In this document: positions 54,918-62,708 of the stretch, piece by piece
Layout of the letters: the number at the start of each line of letters is the position of its first letter
How positions within the stretch are numbered: position 1 is the first letter of the stretch
Source of the DNA: Rhizobium sp. AAP43
Lineage (GTDB): Bacteria > Pseudomonadota > Alphaproteobacteria > Rhizobiales > Rhizobiaceae
DNA length: 64,000 nucleotides
Assembly: GCF_001296045.1 (NCBI RefSeq)
Contig: NZ_LJHS01000055.1
Span: 1 to 64,000, forward strand
Reading direction: 5' to 3'
Program-made: the position numbers and the translations under genes
The notes under the pieces: model-generated
What the model was told of the DNA's origin: nothing
What the model saw: the letters and a program-made list of their open reading frames with translations, nothing else
Database searches by the model: none

Positions 54918-55718
54918 TCACGCGGCCATTTTCAGTTTCTGCGCGGGCGTTATGCCGCCGATGCCCATATTGGGCCGTTCGTTGTTATAGGTCCATAGCC
55001 ACTGCGTGGCGAATTCCTGCGCCTCCTCGATGCTTTCGATGATGTATTGGTCGAGCCATTCGTGTCGGACGGTGCGGTTGTAGCGCTCGACATAGGCATT
55101 CTGTTGCGGCTTTCCGGGCTGGATGTGGCTCAAAGCAATTCCTTGCGTTGCTGCCCATTCCATCAGTTTGCCACTGACATACTCAGGTCCATTATCCACA
55201 CGAATGGCGAACGGTTTGCCGCGCCATTCGATGATCTGGTTCAGACTGCGGATGACGCGTTCAGCAGGCAGCGAAAAGTCCACCTCAATGCCCAGCCCCT
55301 CGCGGTTGAAGTCGTCCAGGACATTCAACAGCCGGAATTGCCTACCGTCTTCCAAACGATCAGCCATGAAATCCATGGACCAGACCAGGTTCGGCGCATC
55401 AGGCACAGTCAGAGCGTCGGGCTTGTCCCGCTTCAAACGCTTGCGTGGCTTGATCCTGAGGTTCAACTCCAGCTCACGATAGATGCGGTATACGCGCTTG
55501 TGGTTCCAGCGATGTCCTCGGACATTCCGCAGGTAAAGGAAGCACAGGCCAAAGCCCCAGGTCTTCTTCGCCCGCGTCAGTCCGATCAGGAGATCGGCGA
55601 TCTGCTCGTTCTCGTCGTTCAGCTTGGCGCTGTAACGATAGCAGGTCTCGCTGACCTCGAAGGTGCGGCAGGCAAGCGCAATGCTCACCCCGTGCAACGC
55701 CACTGCTTTCCCGGCCAT
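54918..55718 (-). CDS. IS3-family transposase OrfB
   Basis: The 266-residue product carries an N-terminal HTH_21-like region and the rve integrase core, with Asp in [10 protein letters not shown], Asp in [11 protein letters not shown] and Glu in [16 protein letters not shown]. It ends with [17 protein letters not shown]. In this family OrfB is normally made as an OrfA-OrfB fusion by -1 slippage on the A7 run at 55745-55751. The core is intact here, though its partner OrfA has a stop. Confidence 0.9.
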   Translation of the reverse strand: MAGKAVALHGVSIALACRTFEVSETCYRYSAKLNDENEQIADLLIGLTRAKKTWGFGLCFLYLRNVRGHRWNHKRVYRIYRELELNLRIKPRKRLKRDKPDALTVPDAPNLVWSMDFMADRLEDGRQFRLLNVLDDFNREGLGIEVDFSLPAERVIRSLNQIIEWRGKPFAIRVDNGPEYVSGKLMEWAATQGIALSHIQPGKPQQNAYVERYNRTVRHEWLDQYIIESIEEAQEFATQWLWTYNNERPNMGIGGITPAQKLKMAA

Positions 55719-55741
55719 CTCTCGGCGTTGAGACGGCCGTG

Positions 55742-56005
55742 TTATTTTTTTCCCAAAGCCTCCTTCAGCAGTTCTGCCTGCATGCTCATCTCGGCATACA
55801 TCTTCTTCAACCGACGGTTCTCATCCTCCAGAGCCTTCATCTGGCTGATCATCGACGCGTCCATGCCGCCGTATTTGGATCACCATTTGTAAAAGGACGC
55901 TGTGCTCATCCCATGTTCCCGGCATAGCTCGGGCACAGGGACCCCACCTTCTGCCTGGCGCAGGATGGCAAGGATTTGCGGTTCGCTGAATCTGCTCGTC
56001 TTCAT
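55742..56005 (-). pseudogene. IS3-family transposase OrfA with internal TGA
   Basis: From the ATG at 56005 (after GAGGAG) the frame reads MKTSRFSEPQILAILRQAEG and CREHGMSTASFYKW, meets TGA at about 55882-55880, and resumes with [20 protein letters not shown] and the terminal [10 protein letters not shown]. Relatives have Arg at the stop position (FYKWRSKYGG). The stop breaks the helix-turn-helix protein from its zipper, so fusion transposase cannot be made. Confidence 0.85.
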
Positions 56006-56327
56006 CAAAATCTCCTCGATCATAAAGCCCGAGAAAATTCTACTTTTGAAGCCCGTTAATTTGCGGGGGGATTACCACCCAAATTGTGGTTTCGTCAATA
56101 ATCGCGATGGCCCACGGCTTAGGGCATGTTGTCGTGGCAGAAGGGGTGGAAGACTATGATCAACTTGAGCACATCAAGCGGCTCGGTTGCGACAGTGTTC
56201 AGGGATTTCTGTTCAGCAAACCGCTCCCAATTGGGGAATTAGTTTCAGGGTTTTCGCTGCCCGTGAGCGCTGCATGCTAGATGGAAGAGGAGGGAGATAG
56301 CACTTCAAGGCGCGGTACTGCCCACCG

Positions 56328-56357
56328 AACTTTCTCCCGCGGCGGGCTTTTTCGTCT
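56328..56357 (+). terminator. Possible terminator after the EAL remnant
   Basis: CCCGC-G-GCGGG followed by CTTTTT lies just after the EAL remnant and before the convergent dinB stop. The loop would be very tight as written, so the active structure may differ. Confidence 0.4.
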
Positions 56358-56362
56358 CCTAT

Positions 56363-57445
56363 CTACAGATTGAAATCCAGCTGCGGTCGCGTGCGCGCAT
56401 CAGCGCTCGTCAGCGACGACAGTGTCACCCCGAGAAGACGCACCGATCGCCTGAATGGATAGACAGTGGCCAGCAAGCTTGAGGCAGCATCGAGAACGTC
56501 GTTGCCGTTTGCAAAGGGAAGAGCGCTGGTTTTGCTTCGGGTCGCCTGCGTGAAATCCGAAAACTTGATCTTCACCGTGACCGTCTTGCCGCTAAACCCC
56601 TTGGCCTCGCAGTAGGACCAGACCTTTTCCGCGAGCGGCTTCAGCTCGCTGGTGGCGAGATCCAGATCGTCGATATCTGTCACGAACGTATCCTCGGCGC
56701 CGACGGACTTTCGCTCGCGGTCCGGACAAACCTCTCTGGTGTCCAGCCCGCGCGCGATACCGTAGAAATAGGGCCCGGATTTTCCAAAGTGCTGCGTGAG
56801 AAACTGCAGCGATTGTGCTTTCAGATCGAACCCTGTCTCGATACCCAGCCGGTGCATCTTCTCTGCAGTCGCCGGCCCGACACCATGGAATTTCTTGACG
56901 GCAAGCTGTTCGACAAATGCCGGGCCATTCTTGGGTGTGATCACCGCCTGACCGTTCGGCTTGTTGAGATCGGATGCCATCTTGGCCAGAAACTTGTTGT
57001 AGGAAATGCCGGCGGACGCGTTCAAGCCGGTGACGGCCTTGATCTTCGCCCTGATTTCGAGTGCGATCTCGGTGGCGATCGGCATGTCCTTCAGGTTTTC
57101 TGTGACATCGAGATAGGCCTCATCCAGAGAGAGAGGCTCGATTAGCGGCGTGTACTCGGCAAAGATTTCACGGATTTGCTGGGAGACGGCGCGGTAGACC
57201 TCAAATCGCGGCTTGACGAAGATGAGCTCCGGGCATTTGCGCGCCGCCGTGACAGACGGCATGGCAGAGTGGACGCCGAACTTTCTTGCCTCATAGCTGG
57301 CGGCCGCAACGACACCACGCGCGGCTGCACCGCCGACAGCGATTGGCTTGCCGCGAAGCTCTGGATTGTCGCGCTGCTCCACCGAGGCGTAGAACGCATC
57401 CATGTCCACGTGGATGATTTTTCGGACTGGGACCGTTTCATTCAT
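56363..57445 (-). CDS. dinB: DNA polymerase IV (DinB, Y-family)
   Basis: I choose the ATG at 57445 (MNETVPVRKIIHVDMDAFY), the usual distance before the catalytic motif; an ATG at 57469 is possible. The 360-residue enzyme has the palm aspartates in HVDMDAFYASVEQ, the SLDEAYLDVT motif near 103, a helix-hairpin-helix thumb (KFHGVGPATAEKMHRLGI) and a little-finger domain ending near the C-terminus. It performs error-prone translesion synthesis. A LexA box lies 34 bp upstream, so it is probably SOS-induced. Confidence 0.95.
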   Translation of the reverse strand: MNETVPVRKIIHVDMDAFYASVEQRDNPELRGKPIAVGGAAARGVVAAASYEARKFGVHSAMPSVTAARKCPELIFVKPRFEVYRAVSQQIREIFAEYTPLIEPLSLDEAYLDVTENLKDMPIATEIALEIRAKIKAVTGLNASAGISYNKFLAKMASDLNKPNGQAVITPKNGPAFVEQLAVKKFHGVGPATAEKMHRLGIETGFDLKAQSLQFLTQHFGKSGPYFYGIARGLDTREVCPDRERKSVGAEDTFVTDIDDLDLATSELKPLAEKVWSYCEAKGFSGKTVTVKIKFSDFTQATRSKTSALPFANGNDVLDAASSLLATVYPFRRSVRLLGVTLSSLTSADARTRPQLDFNL

Positions 57446-57478
57446 TGGGTCACCGGGAGACGGATCCATATTCAGTAA

Positions 57479-57493
57479 GAACGAAACAAGAAC
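57479..57493. promoter_or_regulatory. LexA (SOS) box upstream of dinB
   Basis: GAACGAAACAAGAAC fits the alphaproteobacterial LexA pattern GAAC-N7-GAAC exactly. It lies between the end of the yedK-like gene and the dinB start, so dinB appears to have its own SOS promoter. Confidence 0.82.
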
Positions 57494-57557
57494 TTATCAT
57501 CCCAGCTATAAATCGCAACAGCCGAATATCGGGCGTTCTGATGCGATTGACGTGCGG

Positions 57558-58331
57558 TCAAAACAGGCTGGCCTGGTCGAGCGGTTCTCCATCCTTGGCA
57601 ACGATCGAAGATCCATAGGGCTCGCGCGATGTCACGATCAGCGCGTCATCCGGGAGAGGGCAAGCGAGATCCTTGGCTTCATCCCAGGGCGCCTCCATCC
57701 AGACACGGGTTTGCTCCTGCGTCAGAAGCAGAACAGGCATGGCCTTCTCGTGGATTGGTTTCACAAGCGCGTTCGGGTCCGTCGTCAGAAACGCGTAGAG
57801 ATCGTCGGTGGTAAGGCCGTCTTTCACCTTCCGCACGCTTTGCCATTGAGGCACATGAATGCCGGCGAAAAACATCAGCGTCCTGGCTTCGTCTCGAGCA
57901 AACCAGGCATTGGGGACTTTCCCTCCGTCCGTCTGGCTTTTCGGATCCGGCTCGGCAAAACTCGTCACGGGAACCAGGCAGCGATGTTCGACACCAAACC
58001 AACGCTTCCAATGCGGAAAGGTCAGCTTGCGCACATTCGTCGTGCCCCGATCCGCCTCCATGCGGATCAGCTCTTCGAGATCTGCCGGCTTGCCTTTGGC
58101 GATCAGCTTCTCGGCTTTTGCCTTGGCGGCCTTTTCAAGCGCGAACCGCGGGGAGGGTAGACCCCAGCGCGCGTGCACAAGCTGTTTCTTACCGTCGGCG
58201 GTATTGCGAATGATCGGCCCTAGCTGATCCGGATGTATCTGGTAAGCGTGCATTGGATTGATAAGGCTCTCGACATCCCTTGCCCAGGTGCTGACCCAGT
58301 CCTTGTCTTCCATCCGGTAGAGATTGCACAC
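57558..58331 (-). CDS. SOS response-associated peptidase family protein (YedK/HMCES-like)
   Basis: I choose the GTG at 58331, seven bases after AGGAG, because it places the catalytic cysteine at position 2 (MCNLYRM), as required in this family; the frame opens further upstream at 58379. The 257-residue protein has the SRAP layout, with NVRKLTF, the Glu in CLVPVTSFAEPD and the His in IHEKAMPVLL. HMCES/YedK proteins cross-link to abasic sites in single-stranded DNA and shield them. The FAEPD segment differs from the common FYEW. It is 10 bp after the helicase gene and probably shares its SOS control. Confidence 0.92.
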   Translation of the reverse strand: MCNLYRMEDKDWVSTWARDVESLINPMHAYQIHPDQLGPIIRNTADGKKQLVHARWGLPSPRFALEKAAKAKAEKLIAKGKPADLEELIRMEADRGTTNVRKLTFPHWKRWFGVEHRCLVPVTSFAEPDPKSQTDGGKVPNAWFARDEARTLMFFAGIHVPQWQSVRKVKDGLTTDDLYAFLTTDPNALVKPIHEKAMPVLLLTQEQTRVWMEAPWDEAKDLACPLPDDALIVTSREPYGSSIVAKDGEPLDQASLF

Positions 58332-58341
58332 CGATCCGCTC

Positions 58342-60408
58342 CTATTTCCACATGGCTCGCATTCGTTCCGCGACATCAATGCGTATTTGCTGGACGCTTC
58401 GCTCAGACTTGGCGGCCGGCACGGTCGGCCAGGTCATGGCCTCGAAATATTGCAGCAGCATTGCCGGAATGAACCGGGTTCTTGCTGCATAAACGTGCCT
58501 GTCGCCCTGGAGGTTCTGTCCACGGGTGAAGAAACGTTGCGGCGTCACCAGCGCCAGATGGTCCCGGGCGCGCGTCATGGCAACGTACAGCAGTCTGCGC
58601 TCTTCTTCGAGTTCGTGGGTAGTGCCGGTCCCGAGGTCAGAGGGGATACAGCCGTCGACGACGTTCAAGAGGAAGACGGCACGCCATTCCTGGCCCTTGG
58701 CCGAATGGATGGTCGACAGGATCAGATAGTCCTCGTCGAGCAGAGGCACGCCTGCCTGATCGCTGGTGGCATCTGGCGGATCGAGTGTCAGTTCCGTGAG
58801 AAAGCGTTCGCGCGAAGGATAGCCACTGGCAATCTGCTCAAGCTGAAGCAGGTCTGCCTTGCGGGTCTCGGCATCTTCGTGAATGCGGTCAAGATGCGGC
58901 TCATACCAGAGGCGCGCTTGCCCAATATCTGCGGGCCAGCCTGCGTCCGCGTTGCGCAGGCTCAGCAGCAACCGAACGAAGGATGTCCAGTCGTCGCCTG
59001 TCTTCGGTGGGGCTGGGATCTCTGCAAGGGCCAGCAACGGTTCCGGGTCGGCTGAGATTGTCTCCAGAATGGTCCCAGCCGTCTTCGGTCCGACACCCGG
59101 CAACATCTGCAGCAGCCGGAACCCGGCCACACGGTCTCGCGGGTTCTGTGCGAACCGCAACACGGCTAGCATGTCCTTGACATGCGCGCTGTCGAGGAAC
59201 TTCAGGCCACCGAACTTGACGAAGGGAATGTTGCGGCGGGTCAGTTCGACTTCAAGCAGGCCGCTGTGACTGGACGTGCGAAACAGAACGGCTTGCTGTT
59301 TGAGCGTCATGCCGGTCTCGCGATTGGCGAGCACCTGGTCGATGATGAAGTTTGCCTGCTCGGTCTCGTCTTTGACGGTGACGAGTTTGGGTCGCTCCAG
59401 CGATTGCCGATCGGTCCAAAGGTTCTTGGTATATCGCTCGCGCGCCAATCCGATGACGCCGTTTGCCGCAGCCAGGATCGGCTGGGTTGAGCGGTAGTTG
59501 CGATCGAGCGTGATGATGTCGGCGGGTGGGGTGAACGAGTCCGGGAAATCGAGAATGTTGCGAACTGTGGCTGCCCGGAACGAATAGATCGACTGAGCAT
59601 CGTCGCCGACGACAGTCAAGCCACGGCCGCCCGGTTTGAGCGCCATAAGCACCGAGGCCTGCAGCCTGTTGGTATCCTGGTATTCATCGACCATCACATG
59701 ATCGAAGCGATCGCTGATGTCTTCGGCGAGAGCCGGATCGCTGACCATTTGCGCCCAGTAGAGCAGGAGGTCGTCGTAATCGAGGACGTTCTGGGCCTGC
59801 TTGGCCTCAACATAGGCTGCGAACAACTGTTTGAGCTGCTCTTCCCAGGTGGCCACCCACGGATAATGCTGGCGCAGGATTTCGTTCAACGGCGTCTGCG
59901 AATTGACGGCACGGGAATAGATCGAGAGACATGCGCCCTTGGTTGGAAAGCGGCTTTCCGTCTTGGAAAAGCCGAGCTCATGACGGGCAAGGTTCATCAG
60001 ATCGGCACTATCTTCGCGATCATGAATTGTGAAATCCACATTCAGCCCAATTTGCTCCGCGTAAATTCGCAACAGCCTTGCACCGATTCCGTGAAATGTG
60101 CCGGACCACGAGAGCGCGTCGGTCAAGCTACCGGCGTTGGCACCCAGAACCTGCTTGCAGATCCGCTCGACGCGGCGCGACATCTCGGACGCGGCACGCC
60201 GCGAAAATGTCATCAGAAGCATGCGCCTGGGATCGGCACCATTGACGATCAGGTGCGCCACCCGGTGGGCAAGGGTATTCGTCTTGCCAGACCCAGCACC
60301 CGCTATGATCAACAGTGGACCAGCTTTCTGTTCGCTTGGCAGTCCAATGCCGTACTCTACGGCGCTGCGCTGTTGCTCGTTCAACTTTTCCAGATATGCA
60401 GCCGTCAT
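58342..60408 (-). CDS. UvrD/Rep-type ATP-dependent DNA helicase (SF1)
   Basis: The 688-residue helicase has Walker A AGAGSGKT near 36-43, the TFSRRAASEM segment, Walker B VDEYQDTN, GDDAQSIYSFRAA, LDRNYRS, TIHSAKGQEWRAVF and VAMTRARDHL: the full set of SF1A motifs. It is related to UvrD/PcrA but is probably not the chromosomal UvrD, given its plasmid setting and coupling to the yedK-like gene. A LexA box lies 123 bp upstream. It likely unwinds damaged or stalled DNA during SOS. Confidence 0.93.
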   Translation of the reverse strand: MTAAYLEKLNEQQRSAVEYGIGLPSEQKAGPLLIIAGAGSGKTNTLAHRVAHLIVNGADPRRMLLMTFSRRAASEMSRRVERICKQVLGANAGSLTDALSWSGTFHGIGARLLRIYAEQIGLNVDFTIHDREDSADLMNLARHELGFSKTESRFPTKGACLSIYSRAVNSQTPLNEILRQHYPWVATWEEQLKQLFAAYVEAKQAQNVLDYDDLLLYWAQMVSDPALAEDISDRFDHVMVDEYQDTNRLQASVLMALKPGGRGLTVVGDDAQSIYSFRAATVRNILDFPDSFTPPADIITLDRNYRSTQPILAAANGVIGLARERYTKNLWTDRQSLERPKLVTVKDETEQANFIIDQVLANRETGMTLKQQAVLFRTSSHSGLLEVELTRRNIPFVKFGGLKFLDSAHVKDMLAVLRFAQNPRDRVAGFRLLQMLPGVGPKTAGTILETISADPEPLLALAEIPAPPKTGDDWTSFVRLLLSLRNADAGWPADIGQARLWYEPHLDRIHEDAETRKADLLQLEQIASGYPSRERFLTELTLDPPDATSDQAGVPLLDEDYLILSTIHSAKGQEWRAVFLLNVVDGCIPSDLGTGTTHELEEERRLLYVAMTRARDHLALVTPQRFFTRGQNLQGDRHVYAARTRFIPAMLLQYFEAMTWPTVPAAKSERSVQQIRIDVAERMRAMWK

Positions 60409-60530
60409 ACTGTCCCCTGAGGAAGCTTGCTTGTCCCCCTGCGCGCCGCAGAAGCCAATCGCTCGGTCTGGTCCGTGTTTTTGACCTAGTCGCGTAGCCG
60501 AAGGTTATCAGCAGGGCGGGCCGGACTCCA

Positions 60531-60545
60531 GAACAAATAATGAAC
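60531..60545. promoter_or_regulatory. LexA (SOS) box upstream of the helicase gene
   Basis: GAACAAATAATGAAC is an exact GAAC-N7-GAAC match located 123 bp before the helicase start. It would control the helicase-yedK transcript. Confidence 0.78.
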
Positions 60546-60960
60546 GGGTTGAGGCCGGCTGGGAGGGGTCATTTCGATTGGCATGCACACAGTTGGCGAA
60601 GCGGTCAATTGTCGTCCGAGAAACCATGCCGCCGAGCAGGCGCTCCCAGGTATGGAACCGGGCGGGACGTCATTGCTACCTTGTGGATTGTATCGTGGGC
60701 TGCACGTGTGGGGGCGCTCTTGACGGCCTTGAGCGTCAGCCAATCTCGATGACATCAACCCGAAGGCCTCGTATAGCGAAGTCCCCGCCAACATTGCGGA
60801 AACGTGGACCAGCAGCTCATTCAACTGCTGCCGCGGAACTGACGCGCAAGACGCTGGTTGGTCAGGCGGCCTGGCCTGCGAACAACATCTGTCGGATGCT
60901 CAGGGCCAGATTGCCGGGCCAAATGACAGGGCTTAAGGCTTGTCCGGCCCAATGTCAGCC
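60546..60960. other. No gene seen
   Basis: Frames on both strands here are short and of unlikely composition. The plus strand near 60750-60950 has a run that could be old coding DNA (DDINPKASYSEVPANIAETW), but I cannot name it. Confidence 0.4.
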
Positions 60961-61215
60961 TTAAGCGCCGGTGCTTCGACCCCCAGGTTCGCTTTTCTCG
61001 ACAATCTGAAGCGCCGCAAGCAAAAATTCCTGTGCTTCAGCCCTATCTTCAGCCCGCTCCGACGTGAGCAATCCAATTGTGTGGACGTGAGTGGGGTCTG
61101 GCGGCCACGGAACCTTCGACCATGGATCTGAAGCGCCATTGCGTGCCGCGATCGAGAATGCTTGCAACGTCCTGTAAAAGCGATCCACGTCTTGCTTGTC
61201 AGTCGGCCTGCGCAT
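60961..61215 (-). CDS. Small hypothetical protein
   Basis: The 84-residue frame (MRRPTDKQDVDRFYRTLQAFSIAARNGASDPW...) has plausible amino-acid use, an amphipathic C-terminal helix (SERAEDRAEAQEFLLAALQIVEK) and no known motif. It stands alone with no overlapping gene. I do not recognise it. Confidence 0.5.
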   Translation of the reverse strand: MRRPTDKQDVDRFYRTLQAFSIAARNGASDPWSKVPWPPDPTHVHTIGLLTSERAEDRAEAQEFLLAALQIVEKSEPGGRSTGA

Positions 61216-61858
61216 AGAGAAATCCTAATCTAGAGATGCGCAACACGTAGAGTCCCGATTTCGCGAGAACAACAATAAATCACCCATTAGTTTTTATATG
61301 GTTGGTAAAAAGTAAAGATTGAAGCGAAGCGCCATGCGCCTTGTCGCGGGCCTATATCGCGGCCGGCGCCGTTCCTTCTAAACAAGCGGAGTTCTGCGGT
61401 AATTGGTCTCGCCTGCTGCCGCCCGGATCTCTTTTAAGTTATTCATCGCAAACAGCTTTTTGCCCGAAAACCTGTGGCTGCCACGGCCATCGAACCGATT
61501 TTATTGATATCGTGATTGCTGCAATCGGCGCGGCAATGCCAAGTTCTCAAATACGCTCAGTCCGACAACTAACATCCAGCTTGCAGCAATCATGGAGCTG
61601 AAGGTCTGCTTGAGGCGCGGCCAAGCGTGATGCCCTCCACAAAGCGCCACTGGCCTGTCGCAAAGGGCAGGGGAACACCAGGCGTATGGCGAATGTCTCG
61701 TTATGCAGTTTTGCCCCCGAAGGTGCCGGTGGCTCCCTGATGGAGACCAAAAAAAATCTCAGCGGCCAGCGCATTGATTCCGATAGAAATTCGTCTCCAT
61801 TCTAATGTTCAGGATAATATTCCCAAGCTTCGAGTTGCTTGACTCTTCGATGCGCCGG
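61216..61858. other. No gene seen
   Basis: These 643 bp contain only short frames. The right end leads into the imuA promoter region with its LexA box. No repeat, RNA or IS end was recognised. Confidence 0.45.
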
Positions 61859-61873
61859 GAACAGAAGAAGAAC
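61859..61873. promoter_or_regulatory. LexA (SOS) box upstream of imuA
   Basis: GAACAGAAGAAGAAC is an exact GAAC-N7-GAAC match, 71 bp before the imuA start. SOS control of imuA-imuB-dnaE2 cassettes is well known in alphaproteobacteria. Confidence 0.88.
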
Positions 61874-61943
61874 ATCCGCATTTTGTCCAGCATGATGCTG
61901 GTCCTGAATTCCGTCACCACGACCTTGAAGGGAGCCGTGAACA

Positions 61944-62708
61944 ATGACCATTGCCCGCGCCCCGGTGAGGTCGGCTGTAATCGATGATCTGCGCGAGCGG
62001 ATCTCCGCCATGGAAGGCATCGCTGCCCGCAGAGCCGGCTGTCTGGCTTTCGGTGTGCCCGAGATGGATGCAGTTTTGCCTGGCGGTGGCCTTGCCTATG
62101 GCGCGCTCCATGAGTTCGCAAGCGGCGGTGCGGGCACTGTCGATGGAGCCGCGGCCGCTCTTTTTGCAGCGGGAATTGCGGCTCGGACCAAGGGGCCAAT
62201 CGTCTGGTGTCTCACGCGGCCGGATCTGTTTTTCCCGGCGCTTGCGCAAGTCGGTCTTCATTCCGACCGGGTGATCTTTGTCGAATCCGACAAGGATGAG
62301 GACGTGCTTGCAAACATGGAGGAGGGGCTGTCCTTCGGCGGCCTCGGCGCCGTCGTCGGTGAGCTTGTCCGCCTGCCCATGGTTGGATCTCGGCGCCTGC
62401 AGCTTGCGGCAGAACGGACCGGCACGATGGCACTGGCCGTGCGCCGTTGGAGGCGGCAGACGGAAGCCAATGACTTCGGCCAGCCGACGGCTTCGACAAC
62501 ACGGTGGAGAGTAAGCGTCATGCCATCCGAAGACCTGCCGGTTCCGGGCGTCGGTCGACATCAATGGTTCGTCGAGCTGATGCGGGTCAAAGCGGGTGAG
62601 TGTGCTGAGTTTCTAGTGAGGGCATGTGATGAGCAGGGTCGTGTCGATTTATCTTCCGGATCTGCCGACCGATCGCATTCGCCGCGACGATCCCAGCATT
62701 CCGCCTGA
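61944..62708 (+). CDS. imuA: SOS mutagenesis protein ImuA
   Basis: The 254-residue protein has the ImuA form: a RecA/SulA-like core with LPGGGLAYGALHEFA in place of a good Walker A, IVWCLTRPDLFFPALAQVGL, VESDKDEDVLANMEEGLSFGGLGAVVGEL and RRLQLAAERTGTMALAVRRWR. It works with ImuB and DnaE2 in damage-induced mutagenesis. Its last 80 bp overlap the start of imuB in another frame. Confidence 0.93.
   Translation: MTIARAPVRSAVIDDLRERISAMEGIAARRAGCLAFGVPEMDAVLPGGGLAYGALHEFASGGAGTVDGAAAALFAAGIAARTKGPIVWCLTRPDLFFPALAQVGLHSDRVIFVESDKDEDVLANMEEGLSFGGLGAVVGELVRLPMVGSRRLQLAAERTGTMALAVRRWRRQTEANDFGQPTASTTRWRVSVMPSEDLPVPGVGRHQWFVELMRVKAGECAEFLVRACDEQGRVDLSSGSADRSHSPRRSQHSA

Larger units (their letters stand above)
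54879..56076 (-). mobile_element. IS3-family insertion sequence with 4-bp target duplication
   Basis: The element is 1,198 bp long. Its outermost twelve bases are a perfect inverted repeat (GGTAATCCCCCC at left, GGGGGGATTACC at right), with further imperfect matching inside. It is flanked by ACCC at 54875-54878 and 56077-56080. It carries orfA and orfB on the minus strand with an A7 slippery run at their junction. The insertion splits an EAL-domain gene. The intact duplication points to a simple, fairly recent insertion. Confidence 0.92.
54730..56280 (+). pseudogene. EAL-domain (c-di-GMP phosphodiesterase) gene, truncated and split by an IS
   Basis: Two pieces belong to one EAL domain. The first (54730-54878) encodes LALKAVGFKISIDDFGTGFSNLAQLSKLPYDCLKIDRSLVRDIA. 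The second (56077-56280) encodes TQIVVSSIIAMAHGLG, VVAEGVEDYDQLEHIK and VQGFLFSKPLPIGEL. Removing the intervening IS and one copy of its 4-bp duplication restores the frame (HET-QIVVSS). The N-terminal half of the protein is missing because the upstream IS remnant begins there. It can no longer hydrolyse c-di-GMP. Confidence 0.88.

Noticed and set aside
60486..60824. A 112-codon minus-strand frame between the helicase and the small hypothetical gene
   Set aside because: It runs across the LexA box and helicase promoter, is Pro/Arg/Ser-rich and has no motif.
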